Assembly: GCF_018372215.1 (NCBI RefSeq)
Contig: NZ_JAHAJN010000006.1
Location: 25,846-89,845 of the forward strand
DNA from: Negativicoccus succinicivorans
GTDB taxonomy: Bacteria; Bacillota; Negativicutes; Veillonellales; Negativicoccaceae
DNA: 64,000 nucleotides
Direction: 5' to 3'
The notes beneath the pieces were generated by a model that saw nothing but the letters and a program-made list of their open reading frames with translations, was not told the origin of the DNA and did no database searches. Shown piece by piece: positions 27,250 through 36,881 of this stretch; the first letter of the stretch is position 1; each line of letters begins with the position of its first letter. The position numbers were made by a program, and so were the translations under genes.

Positions 27250-28220
27250 TATACTACCCCCTGCCGTAATAAATCGGTCAGATGCACTATGCCGATCGGC
27301 TGCGACGCGTCGCCGACCACCGGTAATACGGTAATCGGTCGCGGCTCATGACTCTGCATGACATGCAAGGCCTGCGCCGCTAGTTTTTCAGACGTAATAA
27401 CATGCGGATCACGCGTCATAATTTCAGCCACCGAAACCTGTAATACTTCGGTTCCTTTTTCCAGCGCCCGACGAATATCGCCGTCGGTCACCAGCCCCAC
27501 CAATACGCCTTGTTCATCAACGACCGATGTGGCGCCCAGGCCTTTGGCCGTCATTTCAAAAAGCGCGTTTTGCACGGTTGTCGTCAAGACCACGACAGGG
27601 TTCTGTTCCTCTTTATGCATGATGTCAGCGACCGTCAACAAAAGTTTGCGCCCGAGTGATCCGCCCGGATGAAACAGCGCGAACCGATCCGCGGTGAAAC
27701 CGTGCATTTCCATTAAGGCGATCGCCAACGCATCCCCTACCGCCAAGGCGACGGTGGTGCTGGTTGTCGGCGCCAAACCCAGCGGGCAGGCTTCCTCTTC
27801 CACGCTGACATCCAAAGTGATATCGGCGCGTTTTCCCAAGGTCGACCCGGGATTGCCGACGACGGCAATCAAGCGCGCGCCGATTCTGCGCAATGACGGC
27901 AAAATGCCGATGATCTCTCCGGTCTCGCCACTGTTGGAAAGCGCAAGCACCACATCATCTTCCGTTACCATGCCCAAGTCGCCGTGGATCGCCTCCGCGG
28001 GATGCAGAAAGAAGGACGGCGTGCCGGTGCTGGCCAGCGTCGCGGAAATTTTACGCGCGATATGTCCGGATTTCCCCATACCGGTGACGACGATGCGACC
28101 CGCGGCGCCATTCATCATGCGTACAGCCTCGGCAAACGACTCGTCCCACCGCGAGGCCAAGGCTAAAATGCCGGCCGCTTCCGTGCGCAGAACATGTTCC
28201 ATCGTCGTTTGAATGGTCAT
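27249..28220 (-). CDS. kdsD: Arabinose-5-phosphate isomerase (KpsF/GutQ family, 323 aa)
   Basis: It turns ribulose-5-phosphate into arabinose-5-phosphate, the first committed KDO precursor. The SIS domain (about 35-180) has GMGKSGHIARK and LSNSGETGEI; two CBS domains follow (MTRDPHVITSEKLAAQALHV and the preceding unit near IMHKEEQNP). Length and domain order match KdsD. It overlaps kdsA by four bases. Confidence 0.95.
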   Translation of the reverse strand: MTIQTTMEHVLRTEAAGILALASRWDESFAEAVRMMNGAAGRIVVTGMGKSGHIARKISATLASTGTPSFFLHPAEAIHGDLGMVTEDDVVLALSNSGETGEIIGILPSLRRIGARLIAVVGNPGSTLGKRADITLDVSVEEEACPLGLAPTTSTTVALAVGDALAIALMEMHGFTADRFALFHPGGSLGRKLLLTVADIMHKEEQNPVVVLTTTVQNALFEMTAKGLGATSVVDEQGVLVGLVTDGDIRRALEKGTEVLQVSVAEIMTRDPHVITSEKLAAQALHVMQSHEPRPITVLPVVGDASQPIGIVHLTDLLRQGVV

Positions 28221-29044
28221 CGTATTTCACTCCGTTTGACAATTTCAAAAATCGCTTTAAGATCGGTCAATAAGGCTTCCAAGTCGTCCAGGCGCAGCAT
28301 GTTCGGTCCGTCGGAAAGAGCTTCGTCAGGATTGTCATGCACTTCCATGAAGAAACCGTCTGCTCCCGCCGCGGCCGCCGCTCGCGCGAGATACGGCACG
28401 AATTCGCGCTGACCGCTCGAATGCGTACCCGCGCCGCCCGGCAGCTGCACGCTGTGCGTCGCATCAAAAATCACGGGGTAGCCCCATTGCCGCATGATCG
28501 GAAAGCCGCGCATATCCACGACCAGGTTGTGATACCCGAAACTGGCGCCGCGTTCCGTCAGTAACAGATTTTCATTGCCGGCTTCCTGCATTTTATGAAG
28601 CACGTTTTCCATGTCTTCCGGCGCCATGAACTGCCCTTTTTTGACGTTGACCGGCTTACCCGTCTTAGCCGCACCGTAAACTAAATCCGTCTGCCGCGAT
28701 AAAAATGCGGGAATTTGTAAAATATCTAAGACCTGCGCCGCCGGTTCCAGTTGTTCCACCGAATGGACGTCCGACAGGATCGGTACGTGCAGTTCCTCTT
28801 TCAGCTGCGCGAGGATCGCTAAGCCTTTTTCCAGTCCGGGACCGCGAAACGATTGGTACGAGGAGCGGTTCGCTTTGTCAAACGACGCCTTGAAAATGTA
28901 ATCAATGCCCAGTTTGGCGCAAATATCCCGACAGGTTTCGCCGATTTTTTTGGTCCGTTCGTATTCTTCAATGACGCAAGGGCCGGCGATTAAAAACAGC
29001 CGACTGCCATCCAAGCGTAAATTACCGATCGTTACCGGTTTCAT
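28217..29044 (-). CDS. kdsA: 2-dehydro-3-deoxyphosphooctonate aldolase (KDO-8-P synthase, 275 aa)
   Basis: It condenses phosphoenolpyruvate with arabinose-5-phosphate. The start at 29044 (MKPVTIGNLRLDG) has AAGGAGG upstream. Family marks are AGPCVIE, FKASFDKANRSS, the lid segment FDATHSVQLPGG and MEVHDNPD. It overlaps the end of kdsB by 23 bases. Confidence 0.96.
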   Translation of the reverse strand: MKPVTIGNLRLDGSRLFLIAGPCVIEEYERTKKIGETCRDICAKLGIDYIFKASFDKANRSSYQSFRGPGLEKGLAILAQLKEELHVPILSDVHSVEQLEPAAQVLDILQIPAFLSRQTDLVYGAAKTGKPVNVKKGQFMAPEDMENVLHKMQEAGNENLLLTERGASFGYHNLVVDMRGFPIMRQWGYPVIFDATHSVQLPGGAGTHSSGQREFVPYLARAAAAAGADGFFMEVHDNPDEALSDGPNMLRLDDLEALLTDLKAIFEIVKRSEIR

Positions 29045-29789
29045 TTTGCTGTCCTCCTTCAAAATAAGCGCGCGCGCGCAGGAGATCTTCCAGTGTATCG
29101 ATCCCGATTAACTTCTTCGTGGTTTCAATGACGCCGATCCGATAGCCGTGTTCCAGCGCCCGCAATTGCTCCAACGACTCCGCTTCTTCGAGCGGCGTAG
29201 CCGGCAGGTCGGCAAAGCGCAACAGGAAATCACGACGATACGCGTAAATGCCGATATGTTTGCGCGGCTGATATTTATTTTCATGGCGCGGATACGGAAT
29301 GAGCGAGCGGGAAAAATAAATCGCTTCCCCCCGCAGATTGGTAACCAGTTTGACGGTATTCGGATTTTGAAAATCCTCTTGCGCCAACGGCGCCGACACC
29401 GTCGCCATGGACCATTCCTCGGCCGCGGCCAGACGTGTCGCCAACTGATCAATCAGCTCCGGCGCGATCAGCGGTTCATCGCCCTGCACATTGACGATAA
29501 TTTCGCAGTCGTCCAACTGCTGCGCCACTTCCGCCAGTCGATCCGTTCCCGTGGCGTGGTCGCGACGCGTCAAAACCGCCGTGCCGCCAAATTCTTCTAC
29601 CACTTTTTGAATCCGCTCGTCGTCCGTCGCGACAATGACCGCAGCGGGCACTTTCGCTTTTTTCGCCTGCTCATAGACGCGTTCGATCAACGGTTTGCCG
29701 GCAATATCCAACAGCGGTTTACCCGGCAAGCGGGTCGAACCGTAACGCGCCGGAATAATACAGGCGGTTTTTATCGACTGGTTTCCCAT
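29022..29789 (-). CDS. kdsB: CMP-KDO synthetase (3-deoxy-manno-octulosonate cytidylyltransferase, 255 aa)
   Basis: It activates KDO with CTP. The start at 29789 (MGNQSIKTACIIPARYGSTR) has GGAGG before it. The nucleotide-binding IPARYGSTRLPGKPL, the ATDDERI segment and VQGDEPL are clear, and the C-terminal GIDTLEDLLRAR is typical. It overlaps lpxK by 19 bases. Confidence 0.96.
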   Translation of the reverse strand: MGNQSIKTACIIPARYGSTRLPGKPLLDIAGKPLIERVYEQAKKAKVPAAVIVATDDERIQKVVEEFGGTAVLTRRDHATGTDRLAEVAQQLDDCEIIVNVQGDEPLIAPELIDQLATRLAAAEEWSMATVSAPLAQEDFQNPNTVKLVTNLRGEAIYFSRSLIPYPRHENKYQPRKHIGIYAYRRDFLLRFADLPATPLEEAESLEQLRALEHGYRIGVIETTKKLIGIDTLEDLLRARAYFEGGQQNETGNDR

Positions 29790-30889
29790 TCGTCCTCCAT
29801 GTGTTCCCAAAACTCATTTTCGCCCGCCGTCGCCGTCAGTTCCATCGGCAGGACATACCAGAACGATTCACGAAGCTGCAGTACCTGCAATTTTACCGCA
29901 TCCTTTTCACTGACAATAATCCCCTGCGCTCCCGCTTTCATGGCGGTTCCTTCCGCGTGGCGAATATCGTCCTGCGTATACATGTGGTGGTCCGGGAGTC
30001 GCAAATGATCATGCGCGACCAAGCCCGCGGCCGCCACCGTCGCTTCAAAGGAAGCGGGATTACCGAGAGCGCATAATGTAATGAAACGACGCGGCAGTGC
30101 TTCCTGCTCCGTGGTTTCGCCATTTCGCCACTGCGCATAGCGCACCGGCTGCAAAGGGCGATGCTCCGTCCAAAGCAGCGGCACATGCGCGCGGAAATGC
30201 TCCAACACGCCCGCTATTTTCTCCCGTTCCGCCTCGGTTACCAGATCGCTTTTAGTGACCACATACGCATCCGCACGTTCCAGATGCTCCAACGGCTCCC
30301 GCAATAATCCGCGCGGCAACACGCGTCCGTTGCTGAACGGATTGGTGGCATCAATCAAGACGATATCGTAATCGCGTCGCAAGGACCAATGCTGAAATCC
30401 GTCATCGAGCAAAATGACCGTCGGATGCAATAATTTTTCGACCTGAGCGCCGATCGCGGCGCGGTTTTTGCCGACCGCCACAACTACGCCCGGCAGAGTT
30501 CGCGCCAAAAGGTAAGGCTCGTCTCCCGCCTGCTCGGCATTGAGCAGAATCTCGGCGCCGTTGCTGACAATCGCGCCGGTATTTTCACTCGCGCCGCGGT
30601 AACCGCGACTTAAAATCGCGACCCGCTCGCCCGCTTTTTGCAAGCGCCGCGCCATATACTGCACAAACGGCGTTTTGCCGGTGCCGCCCGCCACAATATT
30701 GCCTACGCTGATGGTATAGGCATGTAAACGATGCTGTTTAAGATGCCCCGATTCATACATGGATGCCCAAAAATTAACGCCCCAGGAGTAGATTCGCTCC
30801 ACTCCGCCTAAGGTCGTCAATAATGCGCGGTCACCGATCGACTTCGGTCCATTTTTAAAAAGTTCCGTTGCTTTACGCTCTATGCTCAC
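29771..30889 (-). CDS. lpxK: Tetraacyldisaccharide 4'-kinase (372 aa)
   Basis: It phosphorylates the 4' position of the lipid A disaccharide. The N-terminal membrane-associated helix precedes a P-loop at 68-73 (NIVAGGTGKTP), then ILSRGYRG and the DDGFQHWSLRRDYDIVLID block, all typical of LpxK. It overlaps waaA by 17 bases. Confidence 0.95.
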   Translation of the reverse strand: MSIERKATELFKNGPKSIGDRALLTTLGGVERIYSWGVNFWASMYESGHLKQHRLHAYTISVGNIVAGGTGKTPFVQYMARRLQKAGERVAILSRGYRGASENTGAIVSNGAEILLNAEQAGDEPYLLARTLPGVVVAVGKNRAAIGAQVEKLLHPTVILLDDGFQHWSLRRDYDIVLIDATNPFSNGRVLPRGLLREPLEHLERADAYVVTKSDLVTEAEREKIAGVLEHFRAHVPLLWTEHRPLQPVRYAQWRNGETTEQEALPRRFITLCALGNPASFEATVAAAGLVAHDHLRLPDHHMYTQDDIRHAEGTAMKAGAQGIIVSEKDAVKLQVLQLRESFWYVLPMELTATAGENEFWEHMEDEWETSR

Positions 30890-32204
30890 TGCGTTCGGCT
30901 CCTTTCCAATGAAGCGGATCCCGTTCGGCTAACGCGCAAAAAGCATCCACATTGCGCTTGGTCGCGCCTTGATTTTCTTCCACTAATCGTAACGCGGCCG
31001 CCCCCATTTGCGCAAGTCGCTGCGGCTCGGACAAAAGGCGCAGCAAATCCCGCGTGAGATTTTCCGCGCTCGTCATTCGGCAAGCGCCTTCGCTATGCAG
31101 CAGAGCGAAAATATCTTTGAAATTGAACATATGCGGTCCCACTAAAATGGGTTTGCCGTGGGCCGCCGGTTCCAATATATTGTGGCCGCCGACTTTGACA
31201 AAGCTGCCGCCGACGATCACGATATCCGCCAAACTGTAAATGCGTCCGAGTTCGCCGATCGTATCCAGCACGAGTACGGACACCGGCGCGTCCGTTTCGG
31301 CATGGTATTCCGTACGCCGCGCACCGACGAAACCGTATTTTTGTACCAATTGCAATACCTTGGCCGCCTCCGGAATCTGCCGCGGCGCCAAGATCAATTT
31401 CGCGTCGGGATACTGCCGCCGCACGTCGCCGAAGCTCGCCAGCAAAATTTCATATTCGCCTTCATGAAACGAACCCGCCACGATGACCGGATGCGCCTCG
31501 CCGACACCGAATTCACGTCGCAGTTCGTCGCGTTCCGCCGGAGTGACTTCGGCATAGGTCTGATCATACTTGGTGTTTCCCGTCACCTGGACACGCGCGG
31601 GGTCCGCGCCCATTTCTTCAATGTAGCGGGCGTCCGTGTGCGACTGCATGCAGAACCAGCGAATTTGCGCCAGCATGCGACGGGTAAAGCCTAAAATCAG
31701 GCGGTACCGTTTCATGCTGCGGTCACTGATTCGGCCGTTGACCATCATGACCGGAATTTCATTTTTTTCCGCCACTTGCAAAAAGTTCGGCCAAAGTTCC
31801 GTTTCCACCAAGAGGATCGCTTTCGGCTTGACGATATTGACGATGCGCTCCGTAATGATCGGTAAATCCACCGGGAAAAAAATGTGCGCATCCGCTTCGG
31901 GAATAATCCGTTCCGCCATGCGGTGACCGGTCGCGGTGACGACCGACACGATCACGGTCTCGTCCGGCAGACGCTGCTTTAATTCGCGCACAATGGGACT
32001 GGCCGCCACAATCTCGCCGACGGAGGCCGCATGCACCCAAATGCCGTGGCAGTTTTGAATGCTCGTCAGTACCGGCTGGGGCATGACGCCGGCGCTCTGC
32101 CGTAGTCGGTCATAAAACCCCTCTTCAAAGAGCAGGCGATAGATCAATACCGGCACCAGCAACAGCCAATACAGCACCAGACAAATATTGTAGAACCAGT
32201 ACAT
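30873..32204 (-). CDS. waaA: KDO transferase (443 aa)
   Basis: It adds KDO to the lipid A precursor at the inner membrane. The start at 32204 (MYWFYNICLVLYW) is one base after the msbA stop; a longer reading frame has no better start. An N-terminal membrane anchor (3-24) is followed by a GT-B glycosyltransferase with VHAASVGE (catalytic Glu at 64), VETELWPN and the C-terminal nucleotide-sugar site HNILEPAAHGKPILVGPH. How many KDO units it adds cannot be read from the sequence. Confidence 0.95.
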   Translation of the reverse strand: MYWFYNICLVLYWLLLVPVLIYRLLFEEGFYDRLRQSAGVMPQPVLTSIQNCHGIWVHAASVGEIVAASPIVRELKQRLPDETVIVSVVTATGHRMAERIIPEADAHIFFPVDLPIITERIVNIVKPKAILLVETELWPNFLQVAEKNEIPVMMVNGRISDRSMKRYRLILGFTRRMLAQIRWFCMQSHTDARYIEEMGADPARVQVTGNTKYDQTYAEVTPAERDELRREFGVGEAHPVIVAGSFHEGEYEILLASFGDVRRQYPDAKLILAPRQIPEAAKVLQLVQKYGFVGARRTEYHAETDAPVSVLVLDTIGELGRIYSLADIVIVGGSFVKVGGHNILEPAAHGKPILVGPHMFNFKDIFALLHSEGACRMTSAENLTRDLLRLLSEPQRLAQMGAAALRLVEENQGATKRNVDAFCALAERDPLHWKGAERSEHRA

Positions 32205-32205
32205 A

Positions 32206-33936
32206 CTATTTCTCGTCTCCCTGTAAGCGTAACGTGTAAAGGTTGTAGTACATACCGTGCAGCGCCAGTAAGGATTGATGCGTGCCGCTTTCCACAATGC
32301 GGCCGCGATCAATCACTAAAATGTGATCGGCCTCCTGAATCGTCGTCAGCCGGTGCGCGATAATAAACGCGGTGCGGCCGATCATCAGACGTTCCAGCGC
32401 CGCCTGCACCAGCTGTTCGCTTTCCGTATCCAAAGCGGACGTGGCTTCATCTAAAATAAGGATCCGCGGATCTTTCAAAAGCGCCCGCGCGATCGCTATG
32501 CGTTGCCGCTGACCACCGGAAAGCACGAGACCCCGATCGCCGATCGGCGTTTGCAAACCCTGCGGCAGCTGGCGCACAAATTCTTCCGCATTGGCGGCGC
32601 GTACCGCCGCCGCCACTTCTTCGTCGGTCGCGTCTAAGCGACCGTAGCGTATATTTTCTTCAATCGTCGTGTTGAAAAGAGCGGTATCCTGCGGCACGAT
32701 GCCGATCTGTTCGCGCAATGACGCCAACGTCACGTCCCGAACATCATGTCCGTCAATCCTGATCGCGCCGTCCGTTACATCGTAAAAACGCGGAATCAAG
32801 TTGGCAATCGTCGATTTCCCCGATCCGCTCGGCCCGACCAACGCGATTTTTTGGCCCGGCTCGGCATGGAAGCTGATACCCGACAGCACTTCTTTGGAAG
32901 GTTCATACCGGAAATGAACCGCGTCAAAAACAACATCACCGCGCAAAACGGGCAACGCGATCGCGTCGGCTTTTTCGCGAATGTCCGGCGTTTCGTCCAG
33001 CAACGCGAACACGCGCTCACCGGCCGCCATCGAACGCTGAATATCGCCGTAAAGCGCGCTTAAACGCCGTACCGGATTGGCTAAATTAATGGCGTAAATC
33101 AAAAACGCGATCAGTTCACCGGCGGTCAATTCCCCGTCGATGACGCTCCAACCGCCGTACCAAATAATCGCGGTGACGGCAATCGCCGCGATAAATTCGA
33201 CGATCGGAGAAAGCTGGCTCGACTGCCGCGCCGCCTTCATCGCCGCGCCGAAACTCGCCTGATTGATCTGACGGAAACGGGCGATTTCATAATCTTCACG
33301 GAAAAACGATTTAACGACGCGAATACCGCCGATCGTTTCCTGTAAATGCGAAGTCACATCGGCGATGCGTTCCTGCATCATATGGCCGCTTTTTTTCAGT
33401 TTTCGACCGAAATATTTGATGGTGATGCTGACCAACGGAACAATAATGATGCAAAGCAACGTCAGCCGCCAATGTAAAATCACCATACCGACCAGCGAGC
33501 CGATCAGGATAACGCTTTCCTTGACAATGTTGACGAAATTATCGACAATCGCGGTCTGCAGCGCGCCGATATCATTCGTCAGGCGGCTCATCAGACTGCC
33601 GGTTTTGCGCGTATCAAAGAAGCGCAGCGATAAACGTTGCACCCGCGCGTACACTTCATTGCGGATATCAATGATCACGCGGTTCGCGATGTAACTCATC
33701 AGGTAGCCCTGTATATAGGAAAACACGCCGCGCAGGAAAAAGAGCGCCAAGATGCCGAGCGCGATCCAATTCAATGCCACCAGGTTTTTCGCGGCCAGTA
33801 CGTCGTCAATGATGTTGCGAATGATCCACGGCACGGCAAGCGTGGTAAGCGCTCCCAAAATCATGGCGATGATGGCCGCTACCCCGCGCCGCCAGTACGG
33901 CACTACGTAATGTAATAAACGTGCGTAATCAGTCAT
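32206..33936 (-). CDS. msbA: Lipid A flippase, ABC exporter MsbA type (576 aa)
   Basis: One polypeptide with six membrane helices (1-310) and an ATPase domain. Walker A is GPSGSGKST, signature LSGGQRQRIAIARALL, Walker B ILILDEATSALD, switch IAHRLTT. It should flip core lipid A from the inner to the outer leaflet of the inner membrane. Similar exporters move many lipids and drugs, but its place between lpxB and waaA decides for MsbA. Start overlaps lpxB by eight bases. Confidence 0.94.
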   Translation of the reverse strand: MTDYARLLHYVVPYWRRGVAAIIAMILGALTTLAVPWIIRNIIDDVLAAKNLVALNWIALGILALFFLRGVFSYIQGYLMSYIANRVIIDIRNEVYARVQRLSLRFFDTRKTGSLMSRLTNDIGALQTAIVDNFVNIVKESVILIGSLVGMVILHWRLTLLCIIIVPLVSITIKYFGRKLKKSGHMMQERIADVTSHLQETIGGIRVVKSFFREDYEIARFRQINQASFGAAMKAARQSSQLSPIVEFIAAIAVTAIIWYGGWSVIDGELTAGELIAFLIYAINLANPVRRLSALYGDIQRSMAAGERVFALLDETPDIREKADAIALPVLRGDVVFDAVHFRYEPSKEVLSGISFHAEPGQKIALVGPSGSGKSTIANLIPRFYDVTDGAIRIDGHDVRDVTLASLREQIGIVPQDTALFNTTIEENIRYGRLDATDEEVAAAVRAANAEEFVRQLPQGLQTPIGDRGLVLSGGQRQRIAIARALLKDPRILILDEATSALDTESEQLVQAALERLMIGRTAFIIAHRLTTIQEADHILVIDRGRIVESGTHQSLLALHGMYYNLYTLRLQGDEK

Positions 33937-35068
33937 TATTTTCCTCAGCGATTCGTATGATAAGATCAGCCACCCGCCCGACCGCGCCGGGCGCGCCCAA
34001 TTTCTCCCGCACCATGGCTAAATCGTCCCGCAGGCGACGAGACGCTTCCTCATCCCGCCACCATGACGCCACCGCGTGCGCCAAGTTTTCGGCCGTGACA
34101 TCCTGCTGCAAAAATTCCGGGATCACTTCCCGCCCGGCCACAATATTCGGCAAACCGATATGCGGGGTTTGCAAGACCCGACGACCGAGCCAGTACGTAA
34201 GCGGTGCCACTTTATAGCAAAGCACGGTCGGCAACCCGAGCAGCGCGGTTTCCAGGGTCACTGTTCCGGAGGCGGCCAATGCGGCATCGCATACCGTCAT
34301 CAAATCATGCAGATGCGACGTCGTCATTTGCATATCCAATTCGGTCTCGGCCAAAAGCGGCGCAAGCTCCGCCTCGGAAATCGTGCTCGCGCGCGGCAAC
34401 CAACATTGAAGCGGAAATTCTTTCGCCAAAAGCTCCGCGGCGGCCAGCATGGTCGGCAGCAGACTTCGCACCTCCTGCCGGCGACTCCCCGGCAACAGCA
34501 ACAGTTGCTTTTTAGCGGGATCCATTTGAAAATGGGCGCGGGTTTCATCCTGTGACCATTCCGGCCGCACCAAATCCACCAGCGGATGCCCCACAAATTC
34601 CACGCGAGCGCCGTCTGCCCGATACAGCGGCACATCCATCGGGAAAATGGAAGCCACCGCCGCCGTATCCCGCGCAATCGCTTTGCCCCGCGACCGATGC
34701 CAAGCCCAAATCGTCGGAGCGATATAGTAGACCACCGGAATACCGAGCTCTTTTTTGACGGCTTGCGCGAGCTTCATATTAAAGCCCGGATAATCCACGC
34801 AGACGACCACATCCGGTTGCTGGCGGCGAATGGCTTCCACCAGTTCCGAACGCAACCGGAAGAAAAACGGTAATTTACGAATAATTTCCGCAATCCCGAT
34901 GACTCCCAGGTCCTCAATATCATGCACGACCGTCACGCCGGCGGCGCGCATTTCCGCGCCGCCCATCCCCTGCATTTCAAGCTGAGGAACGCGCTCTTTG
35001 AGCGCGCGAGCGACGGCGGCCGCATGCCAATCTCCGGAGGCCTCACCGGCCGAAAAAAACACTTTCAT
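33929..35068 (-). CDS. lpxB: Lipid A disaccharide synthase (379 aa)
   Basis: It joins lipid X to UDP-2,3-diacylglucosamine. The N-terminal FFSAGEASGDWHAA, CVDYPGFNMKLA, YYIAPTIWAWH, LLPGSRRQEV and SGTVTLETALLGLP are the family hallmarks, and length is typical. It overlaps lpxI by four bases. Confidence 0.96.
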   Translation of the reverse strand: MKVFFSAGEASGDWHAAAVARALKERVPQLEMQGMGGAEMRAAGVTVVHDIEDLGVIGIAEIIRKLPFFFRLRSELVEAIRRQQPDVVVCVDYPGFNMKLAQAVKKELGIPVVYYIAPTIWAWHRSRGKAIARDTAAVASIFPMDVPLYRADGARVEFVGHPLVDLVRPEWSQDETRAHFQMDPAKKQLLLLPGSRRQEVRSLLPTMLAAAELLAKEFPLQCWLPRASTISEAELAPLLAETELDMQMTTSHLHDLMTVCDAALAASGTVTLETALLGLPTVLCYKVAPLTYWLGRRVLQTPHIGLPNIVAGREVIPEFLQQDVTAENLAHAVASWWRDEEASRRLRDDLAMVREKLGAPGAVGRVADLIIRIAEENND

Positions 35069-35889
35069 CGGGACAACGACTCCGCGGAAACCGCGCAGAT
35101 CGCCACGCCTTTTTGATCGGCGAGCGCGATGACTTCTTCCTGTTCCACAAATAAAGTGCGCTGCGCCTCAATCGCAAGCACCGCGCCCTTATGTTCCAGA
35201 AGCGAATGCAAGGTCGTCAAACCGATCGCGGGCACGTCAAAACGCACGTCCTGTTGCGGTTTCGCCGTTTTAACGACCACCGCGCCCTGACGCGCCAATG
35301 CGCAACCTCTTATAATGCAGGCATCCGTGCCTTCGATCGCCTCAATCGCCATCGCGGCTTGGCGCGCGACGACAACCGTCTGACCGATATCGAGCGCCCC
35401 GATCTGTTTGGCCAACGCGAATCCGAAGCGGATATCATCCCACTCCGCCGCGGTCGGCTGCCGTTTAGTGAACACTTGCGGCGGCGGCATCAACGGCGTG
35501 AGGTAGCGCGTCTGATCCAAAACGGTGACGCCGATGTCCGCCAATTCATCAACCAATGCCAGCATAATCGTATCATCTTTACGATCCCTTACCCGCCGCA
35601 AAAATTGCAGCGCGCGCCAATCCGGGATGCCTAAATTGCCATATAAAATTTCTTTGGTGACTTTGCCGAGCATCGTCGCCTCAGTCACGCCTTCCCGCTG
35701 CAGCGTTTTCAGTATCGAACCCAGTTTCGTGATTTTAATCTGATAAAACTGATCCGACTCTTGCGCCAACTCCGGTTCCACCGCATCGACGACGGCAATC
35801 GTCACGACACGTTCCCCCAAGCGCTTCGCCTCGCGCAAAAACGTCACCGGCAATTTGCCGATCCCCGCCAACAAACCGACTGTCGCCAT
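35065..35889 (-). CDS. lpxI: UDP-2,3-diacylglucosamine pyrophosphatase, LpxI type (274 aa)
   Basis: It hydrolyses UDP-2,3-diacylglucosamine to lipid X, replacing the unrelated LpxH of enterobacteria. The protein matches the DUF1009/LpxI layout: N-terminal GLLAGIGKLPV, MLGKVTKEILYGN, then the catalytic domain with IRFGFALAKQIGALDIGQTV and CAL.. to the end. It is the first gene of the second LPS operon, with AAGGGGG before its ATG and a palindrome in its promoter region. Confidence 0.93.
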   Translation of the reverse strand: MATVGLLAGIGKLPVTFLREAKRLGERVVTIAVVDAVEPELAQESDQFYQIKITKLGSILKTLQREGVTEATMLGKVTKEILYGNLGIPDWRALQFLRRVRDRKDDTIMLALVDELADIGVTVLDQTRYLTPLMPPPQVFTKRQPTAAEWDDIRFGFALAKQIGALDIGQTVVVARQAAMAIEAIEGTDACIIRGCALARQGAVVVKTAKPQQDVRFDVPAIGLTTLHSLLEHKGAVLAIEAQRTLFVEQEEVIALADQKGVAICAVSAESLSR

Positions 35890-35918
35890 AAACTCCCCCT
35901 TTTAACTTAGTTTATTTT

Positions 35919-35945
35919 ATCACATTTGGCCCTGCAAGATGTGAT
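35919..35945. promoter_or_regulatory. Palindrome in the lpxI promoter region
   Basis: ATCACAT (35919-35925) and ATGTGAT (35939-35945) are perfect inverted arms around 13 bases, ending 30 bases before the lpxI start. On the minus strand the proximal arm runs into TGTGATAAAAT, a possible -10 zone, so a repressor bound here could block the operon. The binding factor is unknown. Confidence 0.4.
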
Positions 35946-36096
35946 TATTGCGACAATACGGGCTATCCGTCGCGAATCTTCAGAAAACTTTCATCCGCGC
36001 AGGCAGTTTCCCGTGACGTACGGTCCATATGCGCCTTACCCGTTCCATACGTCGCTCAATGTTGAACAATCAGTTTTTTCTCTCCCGCCGCTTCCG

Positions 36097-36158
36097 GTCT
36101 TGTTCTTTTACGCCTACAATGCTAAAAAGGCAAACAAAAAAGACGCGTTTCGCGTCTT
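36097..36158. repeat. 62-bp direct repeat, copy 1, holding a terminator hairpin
   Basis: Identical to 37336-37397. It includes the palindrome AAAAAGACGCG/CGCGTCTT, which on either strand ends in a T run and should stop transcription ahead of the lpxI promoter. In one minus-strand frame it encodes VGVKEQD, the same as the start of the MuF-like fragment at copy 2. Confidence 0.85.
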
Positions 36159-36205
36159 TTTTGATGTAATTAAGATAAACGGTTTTTTCGTTTATCTGTC
36201 GTTTC

Positions 36206-36598
36206 TTACGCTTGCCGGATCAGCCTCAATAATTCAGGTGTACACGGCACGGCGAACTTGCATTCACTCCCCGCGGATAGGTCAATATCGCTCAATAATT
36301 CGCACCGGGGCAAGTCAACCGCTAAATAGCAGCCGTCACGGCACAGGATCTCTCCCTGCAACCCGATCGCCTCAATCCGCGGCCAGTCCGGCTCTTTTTT
36401 CGCGTCATGGTCAAACGTGATCAGCACGGTAAACGGTAGACGTTTCACCGCTCGTCCTCTGCCCAACATCGGCACGTCGATTAATTCCTCACACAGTTCA
36501 ATCTCTGCCCGACAGTCGGCCAGCAGGTAACGCTCACCGCCGCCGGTTGCGTACAGTTTCCCACGCTCGACGGGCACCGTTTTTACAATTCGTTGCAT
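36206..36598 (-). CDS. Unknown small protein in the cassette region (130 aa)
   Basis: A very good ribosome binding site (AAAGGAGG) precedes the ATG, directly behind a copy of the repeated terminator. The protein (MQRIVKTVPVERGKLYATGG...) is rich in acidic residues and beta-strand-like segments, and has no membrane helix or signal peptide. It was not recognised. The small size, the single-gene module and the neighbours suggest a phage-derived gene or an immunity protein, but this rests on context only. Confidence 0.55.
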   Translation of the reverse strand: MQRIVKTVPVERGKLYATGGGERYLLADCRAEIELCEELIDVPMLGRGRAVKRLPFTVLITFDHDAKKEPDWPRIEAIGLQGEILCRDGCYLAVDLPRCELLSDIDLSAGSECKFAVPCTPELLRLIRQA

Positions 36599-36613
36599 GT
36601 TACCTCCTTTCGT

Positions 36614-36655
36614 GCAACAAAAAACCGCCTCAGCATTTCGCTTTAGCGGCTTTTA
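36614..36655 (-). repeat. Repeated module-boundary terminator, copy A
   Basis: On the minus strand AAAAGCCGCTAAAGCG...AGGCGGTTTTTTGTTGC. A near-copy occurs at 37417-37454 and a diverged one at 37818-37858. Each lies after one small gene and before the next ribosome binding site or cassette. Confidence 0.8.
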
Positions 36656-36683
36656 ATACATCAGAGATAAACATGTATAACTT

Positions 36684-36881
36684 TTACCAATTTTCATTAG
36701 TTGTTATTTTGGTAATTATATCCCCCGCCACACCACAATCGGCGGCGCAAAGCTCATCTACAATTTTCTCTGCTGTATCAATATTTATCGGTTCGCCTTG
36801 ATGTATGATAACGCCTTGCCCATTTAGAAATTTTATTTCATTTTCAGTAAAATGAACGTATAAATTTAGTTCTTTTTCCAT
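36684..36881 (-). CDS. Small acidic protein behind the MuF-like toxin fragment, candidate immunity protein (65 aa)
   Basis: MEKELNLYVHFTENEIKFLN... is acidic, with no membrane helix. Its start lies inside the last 38 bases of the toxin-like frame at 36844 and its stop is followed by the repeated terminator. This tight coupling is what is seen for immunity genes behind polymorphic toxins. The ribosome binding site is weak (GAGAAGG about ten bases upstream). No family is recognised, so the immunity role is inferred from position. Confidence 0.5.
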   Translation of the reverse strand: MEKELNLYVHFTENEIKFLNGQGVIIHQGEPINIDTAEKIVDELCAADCGVAGDIITKITTNENW

